A stretch of 64,000 nucleotides of DNA from Cryomorphaceae bacterium. GTDB taxonomy: Bacteria > Bacteroidota > Bacteroidia > Flavobacteriales_D > Sanyastnellaceae. The notes beneath the pieces are model-generated. The model did not search any database. It saw nothing but the letters and a program-made list of their open reading frames with translations, and was not told the origin of the DNA. Position numbers and translations under genes: made by a program. Below, one piece after another: positions 26,228-34,377 of this stretch. The first letter of the stretch is position 1; the number at the start of each line of letters is the position of its first letter. The stretch spans positions 124,001 to 188,000 of the forward strand of contig WGNM01000023.1 in assembly GCA_016124575.1 (NCBI GenBank), in the 5' to 3' direction.

Positions 26228-26830
26228 ATGGAAAATTCAACAAAAGTAATGCTCGGTTTGCGCCTGCCAACCGATCCACGATGGGTAAACATTGCTGAAA
26301 AGAACATTTCAGACGTCCTCACCGACCATGCTTGGTGCGAGCAAAAAGCTGCGTTAAATGCTATGTCAACAATTGTTAGATTTCCGCAGCACCAAGACCT
26401 TGTTACAGAACTCACGCGCATCTCTTTGGAGGAAATGGAGCATTTTGACATGGTACATGAAAAAATCAAAGCACGAGGCTTTCAATTGGGTCATGAGCAA
26501 CGAGATTGCTATGTACAAGACCTTTCGCTGTTTATCAAAAAAGGGGGGCCGAAAGATCAAGAATTAATGGAGCGATTGCTTTTTGCTGCGATGATTGAGG
26601 CTCGGTCTTGCGAACGATTTCGAATATTGAGTGAAGAAATCGAAGATGAAGACCTTAGAGCATTTTATCGTGAGTTGATGATTTCTGAAGCCACACATTA
26701 CTCCACGTTTATTTCTTTGGCAAAAAAATACGGCGACCCAAAAAAAGTGGATCGCCGTTGGCAAGAATTTCTTGACTTTGAAAGCACATTGATGGAAAAA
26801 TACGGCAAAGAATCAACCATGCACGGTTGA
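26228..26830 (+). CDS. miaE: tRNA-2-methylthio-N6-dimethylallyladenosine hydroxylase (MiaE)
   Basis: 200 residues, the normal size. MiaE is a non-haem di-iron monooxygenase that hydroxylates the ms2i6A37 modification of tRNA. The four-helix bundle with its Glu/His ligands is seen as DHAWCEQKAALNAMS, ISLEEMEHFDMVHEKI (E..H), LLFAAMIEARSCERF and ISEATHYSTFISLAKKYG (E..H). It has no signal peptide. Its stop codon directly abuts that of the convergent pepP gene (26830/26831). Confidence 0.93.
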   Translation: MENSTKVMLGLRLPTDPRWVNIAEKNISDVLTDHAWCEQKAALNAMSTIVRFPQHQDLVTELTRISLEEMEHFDMVHEKIKARGFQLGHEQRDCYVQDLSLFIKKGGPKDQELMERLLFAAMIEARSCERFRILSEEIEDEDLRAFYRELMISEATHYSTFISLAKKYGDPKKVDRRWQEFLDFESTLMEKYGKESTMHG

Positions 26831-28120
26831 TCAGCCATTCATTAAGTCCTCAATTTCTTCTGCTTCCAATGGGATGTGTCCCATTAAATCTCTGAATCCG
26901 TTTTCCTGAATCACGATGTCGTTTTCAAGACGTATTCCTAAGTTTTCTTCACGGATGTAAATACCCGGTTCTACTGTGAACACATGGCCTGCCTGAATAG
27001 GTTCATTCCACAAACCAACGTCATGCACATCAATACCCAGAAAGTGACTTGTTCCGTGCATAAAATACTTCTTGTAAGCAGGCCAGTCAGGGTTTTGCTT
27101 TGCAACATCGTGTTGGTCAATTAATCCCAAATTAAGCAACTCACGTGTCATTAACTCACCTACCTGAGCATGGTATTCATGCATGAAAACACCCGGTTTT
27201 AGTAACCCCATTGCTCCTTTCATAACGCTGAGCACACCGTTGTATACGTCTTTTTGTCGGCTCGTAAACCTTCCACTCACTGGCACACACCTTGTCATGT
27301 CAGAAGCATAATTACCATATTCAGCCCCAACATCCATCAGCAATACATCACCAGCCTGACATTGCGCTTCGTTTTCAATGTAGTGCAATACACATGCATT
27401 GAAACCGCTAGCAATGATAGGAGTGTAGGCAAACCCACGTGACCCTTGACGAAGAAACTCATGTGCAAACTCAGCTTCAATTTCATATTCCATTACACCT
27501 GGCTTGATAAACTTCAAGACACGTTCTAGACCAGACTTTGTGATGTCGCATGCCCTCTGCATTTGCTCAATCTCTTCAGCTTCCTTAACCGATCGGATAC
27601 GGTGCATAATTGGCGCGCTGCGCTCATAGCGATAGTGCGGGTACTTCTTTCGCATCCATTTCGACAAACGCATTTCTCGGGTTTCGACCTCGCTTGAAGC
27701 ACGCGTATGCTCGTTGCTGTTCAAGAAGACCAGTTGTGCCTCACTGATAAGCGCATGAAAGATTTTTTCGAACTGATCTGTCCAATAAACCGTGCGAATA
27801 CCCGACACCTCGAGAGCAGACTCCTTCGTTAGTTTAGAACCTTCCCAAATAGCGATTTCAGCATTTGTCTCGCGAACGAATAAAATCTCTCTGTGTTTCT
27901 CGTGCAGGCTATCTGGGAAAACAACCAGAATCGTTTCTTCTTGATCTACCCCAGAAAGGTAAAAGATATCAGAAGCTTGTTTAAAGGGCATCGATCCGTC
28001 AGCACTTGTGGGCATGATATCGTTCGACGTGAAAATCGCGATCGACTTTGGCGGTAACAACGATGCAAATTTTGATCTGTTTTTAATGTACAGTTCCTTT
28101 GATAGTGCTTGATAACGCAT
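26831..28120 (-). CDS. pepP: Xaa-Pro aminopeptidase P (M24B family)
   Basis: 429 residues from the ATG at 28120 (MRYQALSKELYIKNRSKF, the usual family start); the open frame begins 111 nt upstream but the extra residues are unlike the family. Removes N-terminal residues preceding proline; cytoplasmic. N-terminal creatinase-like domain has IAIFTSNDIMPTSADGSMPF. The pita-bread catalytic part shows the metal ligands in LMDVGAEYGNYASDMTRCV (two Asp), GTSHFLGIDVHDVG (His), FTVEPGIYI (Glu) and IRLENDIVI (Glu). Convergent with miaE with no base between stops. Confidence 0.94.
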   Translation of the reverse strand: MRYQALSKELYIKNRSKFASLLPPKSIAIFTSNDIMPTSADGSMPFKQASDIFYLSGVDQEETILVVFPDSLHEKHREILFVRETNAEIAIWEGSKLTKESALEVSGIRTVYWTDQFEKIFHALISEAQLVFLNSNEHTRASSEVETREMRLSKWMRKKYPHYRYERSAPIMHRIRSVKEAEEIEQMQRACDITKSGLERVLKFIKPGVMEYEIEAEFAHEFLRQGSRGFAYTPIIASGFNACVLHYIENEAQCQAGDVLLMDVGAEYGNYASDMTRCVPVSGRFTSRQKDVYNGVLSVMKGAMGLLKPGVFMHEYHAQVGELMTRELLNLGLIDQHDVAKQNPDWPAYKKYFMHGTSHFLGIDVHDVGLWNEPIQAGHVFTVEPGIYIREENLGIRLENDIVIQENGFRDLMGHIPLEAEEIEDLMNG

Positions 28121-28215
28121 GGATAAAACTTTTCGGCAAGATACAAAATGCATATGTTGCCTAACATCAATATTCAATTCAAACGGCTTAGCCATATTTA
28201 GAGGAGATGTAACAC

Positions 28216-28223
28216 TATATTTG
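28216..28223 (+). promoter_or_regulatory. -7 promoter element of the RidA-family gene
   Basis: TATATTTG (28216-28223), a full match to TAnnTTTG, 19 nt before the ATG at 28243. A -33 element could not be found at the right distance. Confidence 0.35.
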
Positions 28224-28242
28224 GGCAACAAAAAACACGATT

Positions 28243-28674
28243 ATGAGTGACGGACGAATCAATGCTTCAGGAGCACCAAAACCAGTGGGTTTATATCCAC
28301 ATGCAAGAAAAGTAGGGAACCTTTTGTTTCTCTCTGGTGTCGGCCCACGCAGCGCGGGTTCTGATGCCAACGACAGCGGCGTGCCGGGTCTGAAGCTCGA
28401 TCACAACGGAAATTTTTTAGAATTCGATTTTGAAGCACAAGTGCACAGTGTTTTTCAAAATGTACGCAGTGTTTTAGAGGCTTCTGGTTCAAAATGGGAA
28501 GATTTGGTTGATGTTACCGTCTTTTTGGTACACATGAAAAGAGACTTTGCTACATTCAATCGCATTTATGCTGAATACTTTAAAGACAATCAACCGTGCC
28601 GAACCACCGTTGAGATAAATGCACTACCAACACCCATTGCCATAGAGTTGAAGTGTATAGCCTATGTCGGCTAG
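28243..28674 (+). CDS. RidA-family protein, probable 2-aminomuconate deaminase
   Basis: 143 residues. RidA/YjgF fold: KVGNLLFLSGVGPRSAG, DFEAQVHSVFQNVRSVLEASG, LVDVTVFLVHMKRDFATFN and PCRTTVEINALPTPIAIELKCIA. The extended N-terminal stretch PKPVGLYPHARKVG and the length fit the 2-aminomuconate deaminase subgroup of tryptophan (kynurenine) degradation rather than the about 125-residue RidA itself. Tryptophan 2,3-dioxygenase lies two genes downstream on the same strand, which supports this. The specific activity is inference. Confidence 0.8.
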   Translation: MSDGRINASGAPKPVGLYPHARKVGNLLFLSGVGPRSAGSDANDSGVPGLKLDHNGNFLEFDFEAQVHSVFQNVRSVLEASGSKWEDLVDVTVFLVHMKRDFATFNRIYAEYFKDNQPCRTTVEINALPTPIAIELKCIAYVG

Positions 28675-28713
28675 AATTTTTATTTGGCACATGCTTTGTC
28701 TTTTCGCCTCATT

Positions 28714-29535
28714 ATGAAAAAGCTTCTCACATTCGCAATCATACTTCTGGCAGGCCAGGTAGGAATTGCACAAGGTATAAAGCCACTTAAGGTGAAGCTA
28801 GATACCTTGCCAGAAACAGGACTTAGAACTGTTACAAATACAGCATTTCAAACAGGAGAAAAACTTGTTTACAGAATACACTACGGCTTCATTGATGCTG
28901 GCGAAGCCGTTCTTGAAGTAAAAGATTCAAAATGGAAGTTTTCTGGACGCGATGCATACCACGTTATTGGTACTGGGAAAAGTTTAGGCGGCTTCGACTG
29001 GGTTTTTAAAGTGCGTGACCGCTACGAAACCTACATCGACAAGCAAGGGATGTTCCCTTACCGATTCATTCGAAATGTAGAAGAGGGTGGATATAAAATC
29101 TTCCAAGATTACCAGTTTTATCCGAGCAAAAGCGCACTGCGCACTCATGAAAAGCAAGAGTACAAAACTCCGAGTTTTATACAAGACCTTGTTTCAGCAT
29201 TCTACTATGCACGAACAATCGACTATGGCAAAGCTAAAGTTGGAGACCTTTTCGAGATTACAACATTTGTAGACGGTGAAATTTTCCCTTTGAAAATAAA
29301 ATACATGGGCACCGAGGAAGTGAAACTTCGCAAAGGAAAATACAGATGCATGAAGTTTGTCCCTGTTATTCAACAAGGGCGCATTTGGAAAAGCGAAGAT
29401 GACTTGGAAGTATGGGTAACGGCCGACAAAAACAAGATTCCAATTCTGGTGAAATCAGAATTGCTTGTAGGATCATTGAAAATGGAAGTTGTAGACTACC
29501 AAAACCTTAAAAATCCTGTTGCTTTGGTTAACTAA
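28714..29535 (+). CDS. DUF3108 domain secreted protein
   Basis: 273 residues from the ATG at 28714, chosen because MKKLLTFAIILLAGQVGIAQ is a signal peptide; the frame opens 30 nt upstream with a TTG. The body matches DUF3108: FQTGEKLVYRIHYGFIDAGE, then VIGTGKSLGGFDWVFKVRDR and DDLEVWVTADKNKIPILVKS at the end. Function is not known to me; family members are periplasmic or cell-envelope beta-sandwich proteins. It lies 39 nt after the RidA-like gene and 46 nt before tryptophan dioxygenase, probably in one transcription unit. Confidence 0.85.
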   Translation: MKKLLTFAIILLAGQVGIAQGIKPLKVKLDTLPETGLRTVTNTAFQTGEKLVYRIHYGFIDAGEAVLEVKDSKWKFSGRDAYHVIGTGKSLGGFDWVFKVRDRYETYIDKQGMFPYRFIRNVEEGGYKIFQDYQFYPSKSALRTHEKQEYKTPSFIQDLVSAFYYARTIDYGKAKVGDLFEITTFVDGEIFPLKIKYMGTEEVKLRKGKYRCMKFVPVIQQGRIWKSEDDLEVWVTADKNKIPILVKSELLVGSLKMEVVDYQNLKNPVALVN

Positions 29536-29581
29536 GGCACGACTGTTTTCATAACTTGCGCAGTTAAAGAACCTTTGCAAG

Positions 29582-30553
29582 ATGGAATTGAGTCCAAAAC
29601 TTCTTGAAAAACTGCAGCTTCTGCAAGAAAAATACTCGTCGATGGGTCAAGACCTTGAGTCTTACCTCGACGGGTTATTATACGCCGACTACTTAACCTA
29701 TTGGGATTATATACACCTAGACACCCTTTTAAGTCTCCAAAGTCCAATCACATCTTTTCCTGATGAGGAGATTTTTATCATGTATCACCAAATTACAGAG
29801 CTGTATTTCAAGCTTTGTTTGCATGAGTTCGAGCAAATCCGCGAAAAAACTGATTTTGATTTAAGTTGGTTAACCACTCGCATAACACGGATTAACAGGT
29901 ATTTCGAAGCGCTTACCAAGAGTTTTGATATCATGGTTGATGGCATGGACAGGGATCAGTTTTTAAAATTCCGCATGTCGCTTCTTCCAGCAAGTGGATT
30001 CCAGTCGGCACAGTATAGGATGATAGAGATTTGTTCGGCGACCTTTGATCGTTTGGTAGAAGAGCCTGCCCGTCAAAATTTCCCAACATACTTTTCGAAA
30101 GACGACATTCCTGCGATGTACGAGCGTATTTATTGGAAAATGGGTGCGACAGAGCTATCAACTGGCAATAAAACACTGACACTTCAGCAATTCGAAATCA
30201 AATATTCGAAAGAGCTAATAGACCTTGCCAAAAAATTCCTCGGCAAAACACTTTGGGACAAGGTGAAGACCTTGCCCGGAGAAGACCAAAATAACGAACC
30301 CTTGCTGATCAGTTTGAGGTGGTTAGATACCAATGTAAACGTGAATTGGCCTCTTGCCCACTACAAATCGGCCGTGCGCTATTTGCACAAAAACCCAGAA
30401 GACATAGCCGCTACAGGTGGTACAAACTGGCAGAAATATCTACCTCCACGTTTTCAACGAAGGATCTTCTTTCCTGAAGTGTGGTCAGAACAAGAATTGG
30501 CTGACTGGGGCAAGGGTTGGGTAGAATCTGTGGTTTTCAACCAATCGAAGTGA
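29582..30553 (+). CDS. kynA: Tryptophan 2,3-dioxygenase
   Basis: 323 residues. Haem enzyme opening the indole ring of tryptophan to N-formylkynurenine, the first kynurenine-pathway step. Visible family features: YADYLTYWDYIHLDTLLSLQ, EIFIMYHQITELYFKLCLHE (active-site His and haem-pocket region), FLKFRMSLLPASGFQSAQYR (the conserved substrate-binding Arg and SGFQS), then the C-terminal ISLRWLDTNVNVNWPLAHYKS and GGTNWQKYLPP. It is a Bacteroidota-type TDO, slightly longer than the about 280-residue proteobacterial form. An AACCTTTG -7-like element ends 4 nt before the ATG. Confidence 0.93.
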   Translation: MELSPKLLEKLQLLQEKYSSMGQDLESYLDGLLYADYLTYWDYIHLDTLLSLQSPITSFPDEEIFIMYHQITELYFKLCLHEFEQIREKTDFDLSWLTTRITRINRYFEALTKSFDIMVDGMDRDQFLKFRMSLLPASGFQSAQYRMIEICSATFDRLVEEPARQNFPTYFSKDDIPAMYERIYWKMGATELSTGNKTLTLQQFEIKYSKELIDLAKKFLGKTLWDKVKTLPGEDQNNEPLLISLRWLDTNVNVNWPLAHYKSAVRYLHKNPEDIAATGGTNWQKYLPPRFQRRIFFPEVWSEQELADWGKGWVESVVFNQSK

Positions 30554-30636
30554 ACACAATAGTTATTTGGATTCGCGTTTTATTGATTTACTGTCTACTT
30601 TCGAACCCGTTGAGACATTTTTACGTAACCCCCTTT

Positions 30637-31869
30637 ATGAAGAACACACGACTGATATCAGCCGCCCTGATGTTTCTTTTTGTTTCTTGTCAGCAAAACG
30701 ATTCAATTCAAGATCATATCATCCAAGAAGATGTTATTGAACATGTGGAATTGATTCGCTTTGGCTTCGACTTGAATTCGTTTCACGTAGTAGAAGGCTC
30801 CATCACCTCAGGTCAGGTACTTTCTGAAGTACTTCGCCCTTTTGGTGTTAGCGCCACTGCTTTGGAGATCTTTTTGAAAGAAAGTCGAGACATCATTGAC
30901 CCAAGAAAAATAAAGCCTGACCAAGGTTGGTTGGCACTTTTTTCGAATCAAGAAGACAGCGTGCCTTCTTATTTCATTTATGAAAAGTCTCAAAAAGATT
31001 ATGTAGTTATAGAAATTGCTGATTCTTTAAAAGGTTGGTCTGGTGAACACCCTTCAGAAACGCGCTTGCGTCGTGTTGAAGGTGAAATCAATAATAGTTT
31101 GTATCAAAGTCTGCAAGATCAGGGCGCGAATGCTGAATTGGCGATGACCATGGCCAATATTTACGCATGGACCATTGACTTTTACCGCCTTCAAAAAGGA
31201 GATCGCTTTGAGGTGTTATATGAAGAAGAGTACATCAACGACGTTGCCGTTGGTACAGGTCGTATTCTCGCATCACACTTCAACCACAAAGGAAAAGATC
31301 GCGGTGCTTATATGTTTGAGAATGACGACCAAACCAGCTACTACAGTGAAGATGGGTCGAGTTTGAAGAAGGCATTTTTGAAGGCCCCCGTGAAGTATTC
31401 TCGTATTTCCAGTCGTTATTCTGGAAAGCGTTTTCACCCTGTCTTAAAGCGTTATAAGTCTCACTTGGGAACCGACTATGCTGCACCACAGGGAACACCA
31501 ATTCTCGCGGTAGGAGATGGTGTGGTTACAAAGTCAGGATATACTGGAGGCAATGGTAATTACGTCAAAATCCGCCACAACAGCACCTATGAAACGCAGT
31601 ACTTGCACATGAGCAAGCGTGCGTGCAAAGAAGGAGAGCGCGTTAGTCAAGGAGAAGTAATTGGATATGTTGGAAGTACCGGACTTGCTACAGGTCCACA
31701 CGTATGTTTTCGCTTTTGGAAGAATGGTCAGCAAGTTGACCATTTGAGCGAAGAATTCCCAACTTCGGAGCCGTTGAACGAATCTCAAATGCCTGCTTTT
31801 AAAGCGCTAGTAAACACGTACGATTCTTTGTTGAGAGTAACCCCTGTGGCTGTTGATGATGCGTTATAG
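30637..31869 (+). CDS. M23-family peptidase lipoprotein
   Basis: 410 residues from the ATG at 30637 (MKNTRLISAALMFLFVSC): a lipoprotein signal peptide with lipobox LFVSC. The frame opens earlier, inside tryptophan dioxygenase, but that start has no signal sequence. The C-terminal LytM/M23 domain has RYSGKRFHPVLKRYKSHLGTDY (zinc ligands His and Asp), GNGNYVKIRHNSTYETQYLHM and GLATGPHVCFRFW (further His ligands), the pattern of active murein endopeptidases such as MepM. N-terminal half resembles the OapA/LysM-like region of that family. Likely acts in peptidoglycan remodelling. It overlaps the next lipoprotein gene. Confidence 0.9.
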   Translation: MKNTRLISAALMFLFVSCQQNDSIQDHIIQEDVIEHVELIRFGFDLNSFHVVEGSITSGQVLSEVLRPFGVSATALEIFLKESRDIIDPRKIKPDQGWLALFSNQEDSVPSYFIYEKSQKDYVVIEIADSLKGWSGEHPSETRLRRVEGEINNSLYQSLQDQGANAELAMTMANIYAWTIDFYRLQKGDRFEVLYEEEYINDVAVGTGRILASHFNHKGKDRGAYMFENDDQTSYYSEDGSSLKKAFLKAPVKYSRISSRYSGKRFHPVLKRYKSHLGTDYAAPQGTPILAVGDGVVTKSGYTGGNGNYVKIRHNSTYETQYLHMSKRACKEGERVSQGEVIGYVGSTGLATGPHVCFRFWKNGQQVDHLSEEFPTSEPLNESQMPAFKALVNTYDSLLRVTPVAVDDAL

Positions 31870-32476
31870 TGTATTTGGCTTTCTGTTTCTTTTCCTTTTT
31901 GGTTGTGAGACCAAACCTTATCTTACAAGAGAAGACCGTCGGTTAGAAAACAAAAACGAATATGTCGTTTTGCATCCCAATGATTTAGCATTTGATATAC
32001 GAAAGGAAAGTCCATCAACATCAGACGAAACCATCTTTCTTTGTATTCCCCTCTTTGCAGAGGATGCGGTTGCAGAGCAGCAAGAGCAACGACTACAAGT
32101 CGAAATAGAAGGAGGTGATTTAACGTTTGAAATCGCTTCATCATCCGCTTTAAGCGAAAAAACCCTTCGTCTTCATACATTGGTTCAAGAAGGTAATGCC
32201 AAGGATTCTCGATCTGAAAAAATGCTTTTTCACATCGCTATCGCAGAAACGAAAGCAGGCGAGCGTCTTTTAGTGATTAACAAACGGGAACTATCAGCCA
32301 GACAAATAAGTGCCGACCTCATCGAGATGGGCTTTATCAATGCGCTAGCAGTAGAGCGCAAAAATCTTAATAGCAGCTGGTACCGCTATGCGAATACCAT
32401 TTTTAGTTGTGGGGTTGGACAGCCGAAGCAAGAAACTGCTGATAGTTACCTCATTTTACAAGCTACTTCACGCTAA
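31856..32476 (+). CDS. Putative lipoprotein of unknown function
   Basis: 206 residues. MMRYSVFGFLFLFLFGCETK is a lipoprotein signal peptide with lipobox LFGC. The mature part (DLAFDIRKESPSTSDETIFLC, LVINKRELSARQISADLIEM, then LNSSWYRYANTIFSCGVG) resembles a phosphodiester glycosidase-like or NAGPA-like beta domain only weakly, so I leave it unnamed. ATG at 31856 or 31859 overlaps the end of the M23 gene by 11-14 nt, implying translational coupling and a shared envelope role. The 3' end overlaps lysS (opposite strand) by 9 nt. Confidence 0.7.
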   Translation: MMRYSVFGFLFLFLFGCETKPYLTREDRRLENKNEYVVLHPNDLAFDIRKESPSTSDETIFLCIPLFAEDAVAEQQEQRLQVEIEGGDLTFEIASSSALSEKTLRLHTLVQEGNAKDSRSEKMLFHIAIAETKAGERLLVINKRELSARQISADLIEMGFINALAVERKNLNSSWYRYANTIFSCGVGQPKQETADSYLILQATSR

Positions 32477-34177
32477 CAACCAGCGCTCAACATCTTCAAG
32501 TTGTACGGCAGAAATCTCCAGTTTATTCTTTTTACGGTATCCATTGAGTTTTTGATGAATCACCGTTGCCTTATTCGATTTTAGATCTTCAACGGTTGGA
32601 AAACCCGCTCCTGGCAGATGTTCTGCCCATTCCACAGGAACGCCTGCCTCAACAAAAGCATCGGCAGAGTTCGCAGTTTCAAATTTTTCTGGTCGCATTT
32701 GAGGGAAAAGCAACACATCTTGTATTGATTCTTTACCCGTAAGCATCATCACCAAACGATCGATACCAATTCCCATACCTGACGTTGGTGGCATTCCATA
32801 TTCCAAAGCTCTCAGGAAGTCATAATCGATAAACATTGCTTCATCGTCGCCGCGCTGGGCCAGGCTAAATTGCTCTTCAAAACGTCCGCGTTGGTCTATT
32901 GGGTCGTTGAGTTCAGAATACGCGTTGGCGAGCTCTGTTCCGTTGACCATCAGCTCAAATCGCTCAGTCAATTCAGGATTGTCTCGGTGACGCTTGCACA
33001 GCGGCGACATCTCGATTGGATAATCGGTGATAAAGGTTGGCTGAATAAAGTGGTGCTCACATTTTTCAGAGAAAAGCTCGTCAATGAGTTTTCCTTTACC
33101 CATTGCATCATTCACTTCTATGCCTTGGTCTTTGCAAATAGCGCGCAGCTCTTCCTCCGATTTGTTCTCGATGTTTACACCGGTGTATTTTTCAATAGCC
33201 TGTGCCATTGTAAAACGGGCAAAAGGACGTTTGAAATCGATTTCTTTTGCTCCAATTTTTACAATTGTTTTACCATGGACAGCCAAGCAAATGCGTTCAA
33301 TCATTTCCTCAGTAAAGTCCATCATCCAGAAGTAATCTTTGTAGGCTACATAGATTTCCATGATGGTGAATTCAGGGTTGTGGGTTCTATCCATCCCTTC
33401 ATTTCTGAAATTTCGAGAGAACTCATACACGCCATCGAAACCACCTACGATTAACCTTTTGAGGTACAGCTCATTTGCTACACGCAAATACAGCGGAATG
33501 TTCAGCGCGTTGTGGTGGGTAATAAATGGTCTTGCAGCAGCCCCACCCGGAATGGCTTGGAGCACAGGAGTATCGACTTCCACATAGTTCTGCGCATTGA
33601 AAAAGTCGCGCATGGTTTGAATGATCTTCGATCGGGTGAGAAACGTTTTTTTAACATCTTCATTTACAACCAAATCAACATACCTCATTCTGTAGCGCAA
33701 TTCAGGATCGGAGAACGCATCATGCACAACACCTGCCTCATCTGTTTTCACGACAGGTAAAGGTTTTAGGCTTTTACTTAACACAGAGAATTTATGGACT
33801 TCGATTGAAGGTTCCTCGGTTTTTGTAAGAAAAGTGACCCCTTCGACACCGATAATATCACCAAAGTCAAGAAGCTTCTTAAAAACCGTGTTGTAGAGTG
33901 TTTTGTCTTCTTCAGGACAAAGAATATCCCGATTAAAATAAACCTGAATTCGCCCTGAGCTATCGAGAAGTTCAGCAAATGAAGCACTGCCCATAATGCG
34001 TCGGTTCATTATCCTTCCTGCCAATCGAACCTGAACACCAGGTTTAAAGTCATCCTTCAGATCATTTGCATAATGGGTCGTATCGTAAGCCGCGGCGGGA
34101 AATGGTTCAATACCCATTTCTCTGAGGTTATTCATCGCTTCCCGACGGATGCGCTCTTGTTCAGAAATGTTTTGCAT
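32468..34177 (-). CDS. lysS: Lysyl-tRNA synthetase, class II
   Basis: 569 residues, the Bacteroidota size (E. coli about 505). N-terminal OB-fold anticodon domain (VRLAGRIMNRRIMGSASFAEL), class II motif 2 FRNEGMDRTHNPEFTIMEIY and motif 3 GMPPTSGMGIGIDRLVMML. The extra C-terminal about 60 residues (FETANSADAFVEAGVPVEWA... WLLA) form a small extension, present in related bacteria, with no assigned role. Charges tRNA-Lys in the cytoplasm. The plus-strand lipoprotein gene overlaps its stop by 9 nt. Confidence 0.97.
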   Translation of the reverse strand: MQNISEQERIRREAMNNLREMGIEPFPAAAYDTTHYANDLKDDFKPGVQVRLAGRIMNRRIMGSASFAELLDSSGRIQVYFNRDILCPEEDKTLYNTVFKKLLDFGDIIGVEGVTFLTKTEEPSIEVHKFSVLSKSLKPLPVVKTDEAGVVHDAFSDPELRYRMRYVDLVVNEDVKKTFLTRSKIIQTMRDFFNAQNYVEVDTPVLQAIPGGAAARPFITHHNALNIPLYLRVANELYLKRLIVGGFDGVYEFSRNFRNEGMDRTHNPEFTIMEIYVAYKDYFWMMDFTEEMIERICLAVHGKTIVKIGAKEIDFKRPFARFTMAQAIEKYTGVNIENKSEEELRAICKDQGIEVNDAMGKGKLIDELFSEKCEHHFIQPTFITDYPIEMSPLCKRHRDNPELTERFELMVNGTELANAYSELNDPIDQRGRFEEQFSLAQRGDDEAMFIDYDFLRALEYGMPPTSGMGIGIDRLVMMLTGKESIQDVLLFPQMRPEKFETANSADAFVEAGVPVEWAEHLPGAGFPTVEDLKSNKATVIHQKLNGYRKKNKLEISAVQLEDVERWLLA

Positions 34178-34198
34178 AATGGTTCACTAGGATGGTGG

Positions 34199-34206
34199 CA
34201 AAAATA
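34199..34206 (-). promoter_or_regulatory. -7 promoter element of lysS
   Basis: On the minus strand TATTTTTG (34199-34206), full match to TAnnTTTG, 21 nt before the lysS ATG. A -33 TTG at proper spacing is not clear. Confidence 0.35.
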
Positions 34207-34290
34207 GCGAACTCTTTCAAGCAATTACCAATCGCGACGTTATCCGTGACTAATTTATGTTCATTCGTCTAAAAAGTAATGATTTTGACG

Positions 34291-34316
34291 CAACTGTTGC
34301 ACCAACATCAACGTCT
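34291..34316 (+). promoter_or_regulatory. Candidate ECF-type promoter before the giant adhesin
   Basis: GCAAC (34291-34295), then 17 nt, then CGTC (34313-34316): the layout of ECF sigma promoters (-35 with AAC, -10 CGTC). The sigma gene at 50332 has GCAAC-N17-CATC before it. A competing housekeeping -7 TATTTTTG lies at 34333-34340. Confidence 0.25.
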
Positions 34317-34377
34317 TATCAACAAGCCTTTGTATTTTTGTTAAAGAATAAGATTGCTTGCTAACCAATCAGGTGTT

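Noticed and set aside
32870-33454. 194-residue plus-strand ORF inside lysS
   Set aside because: Antisense to the conserved aminoacylation domain; rich in Phe and Val from the reversed codons and no known domain.
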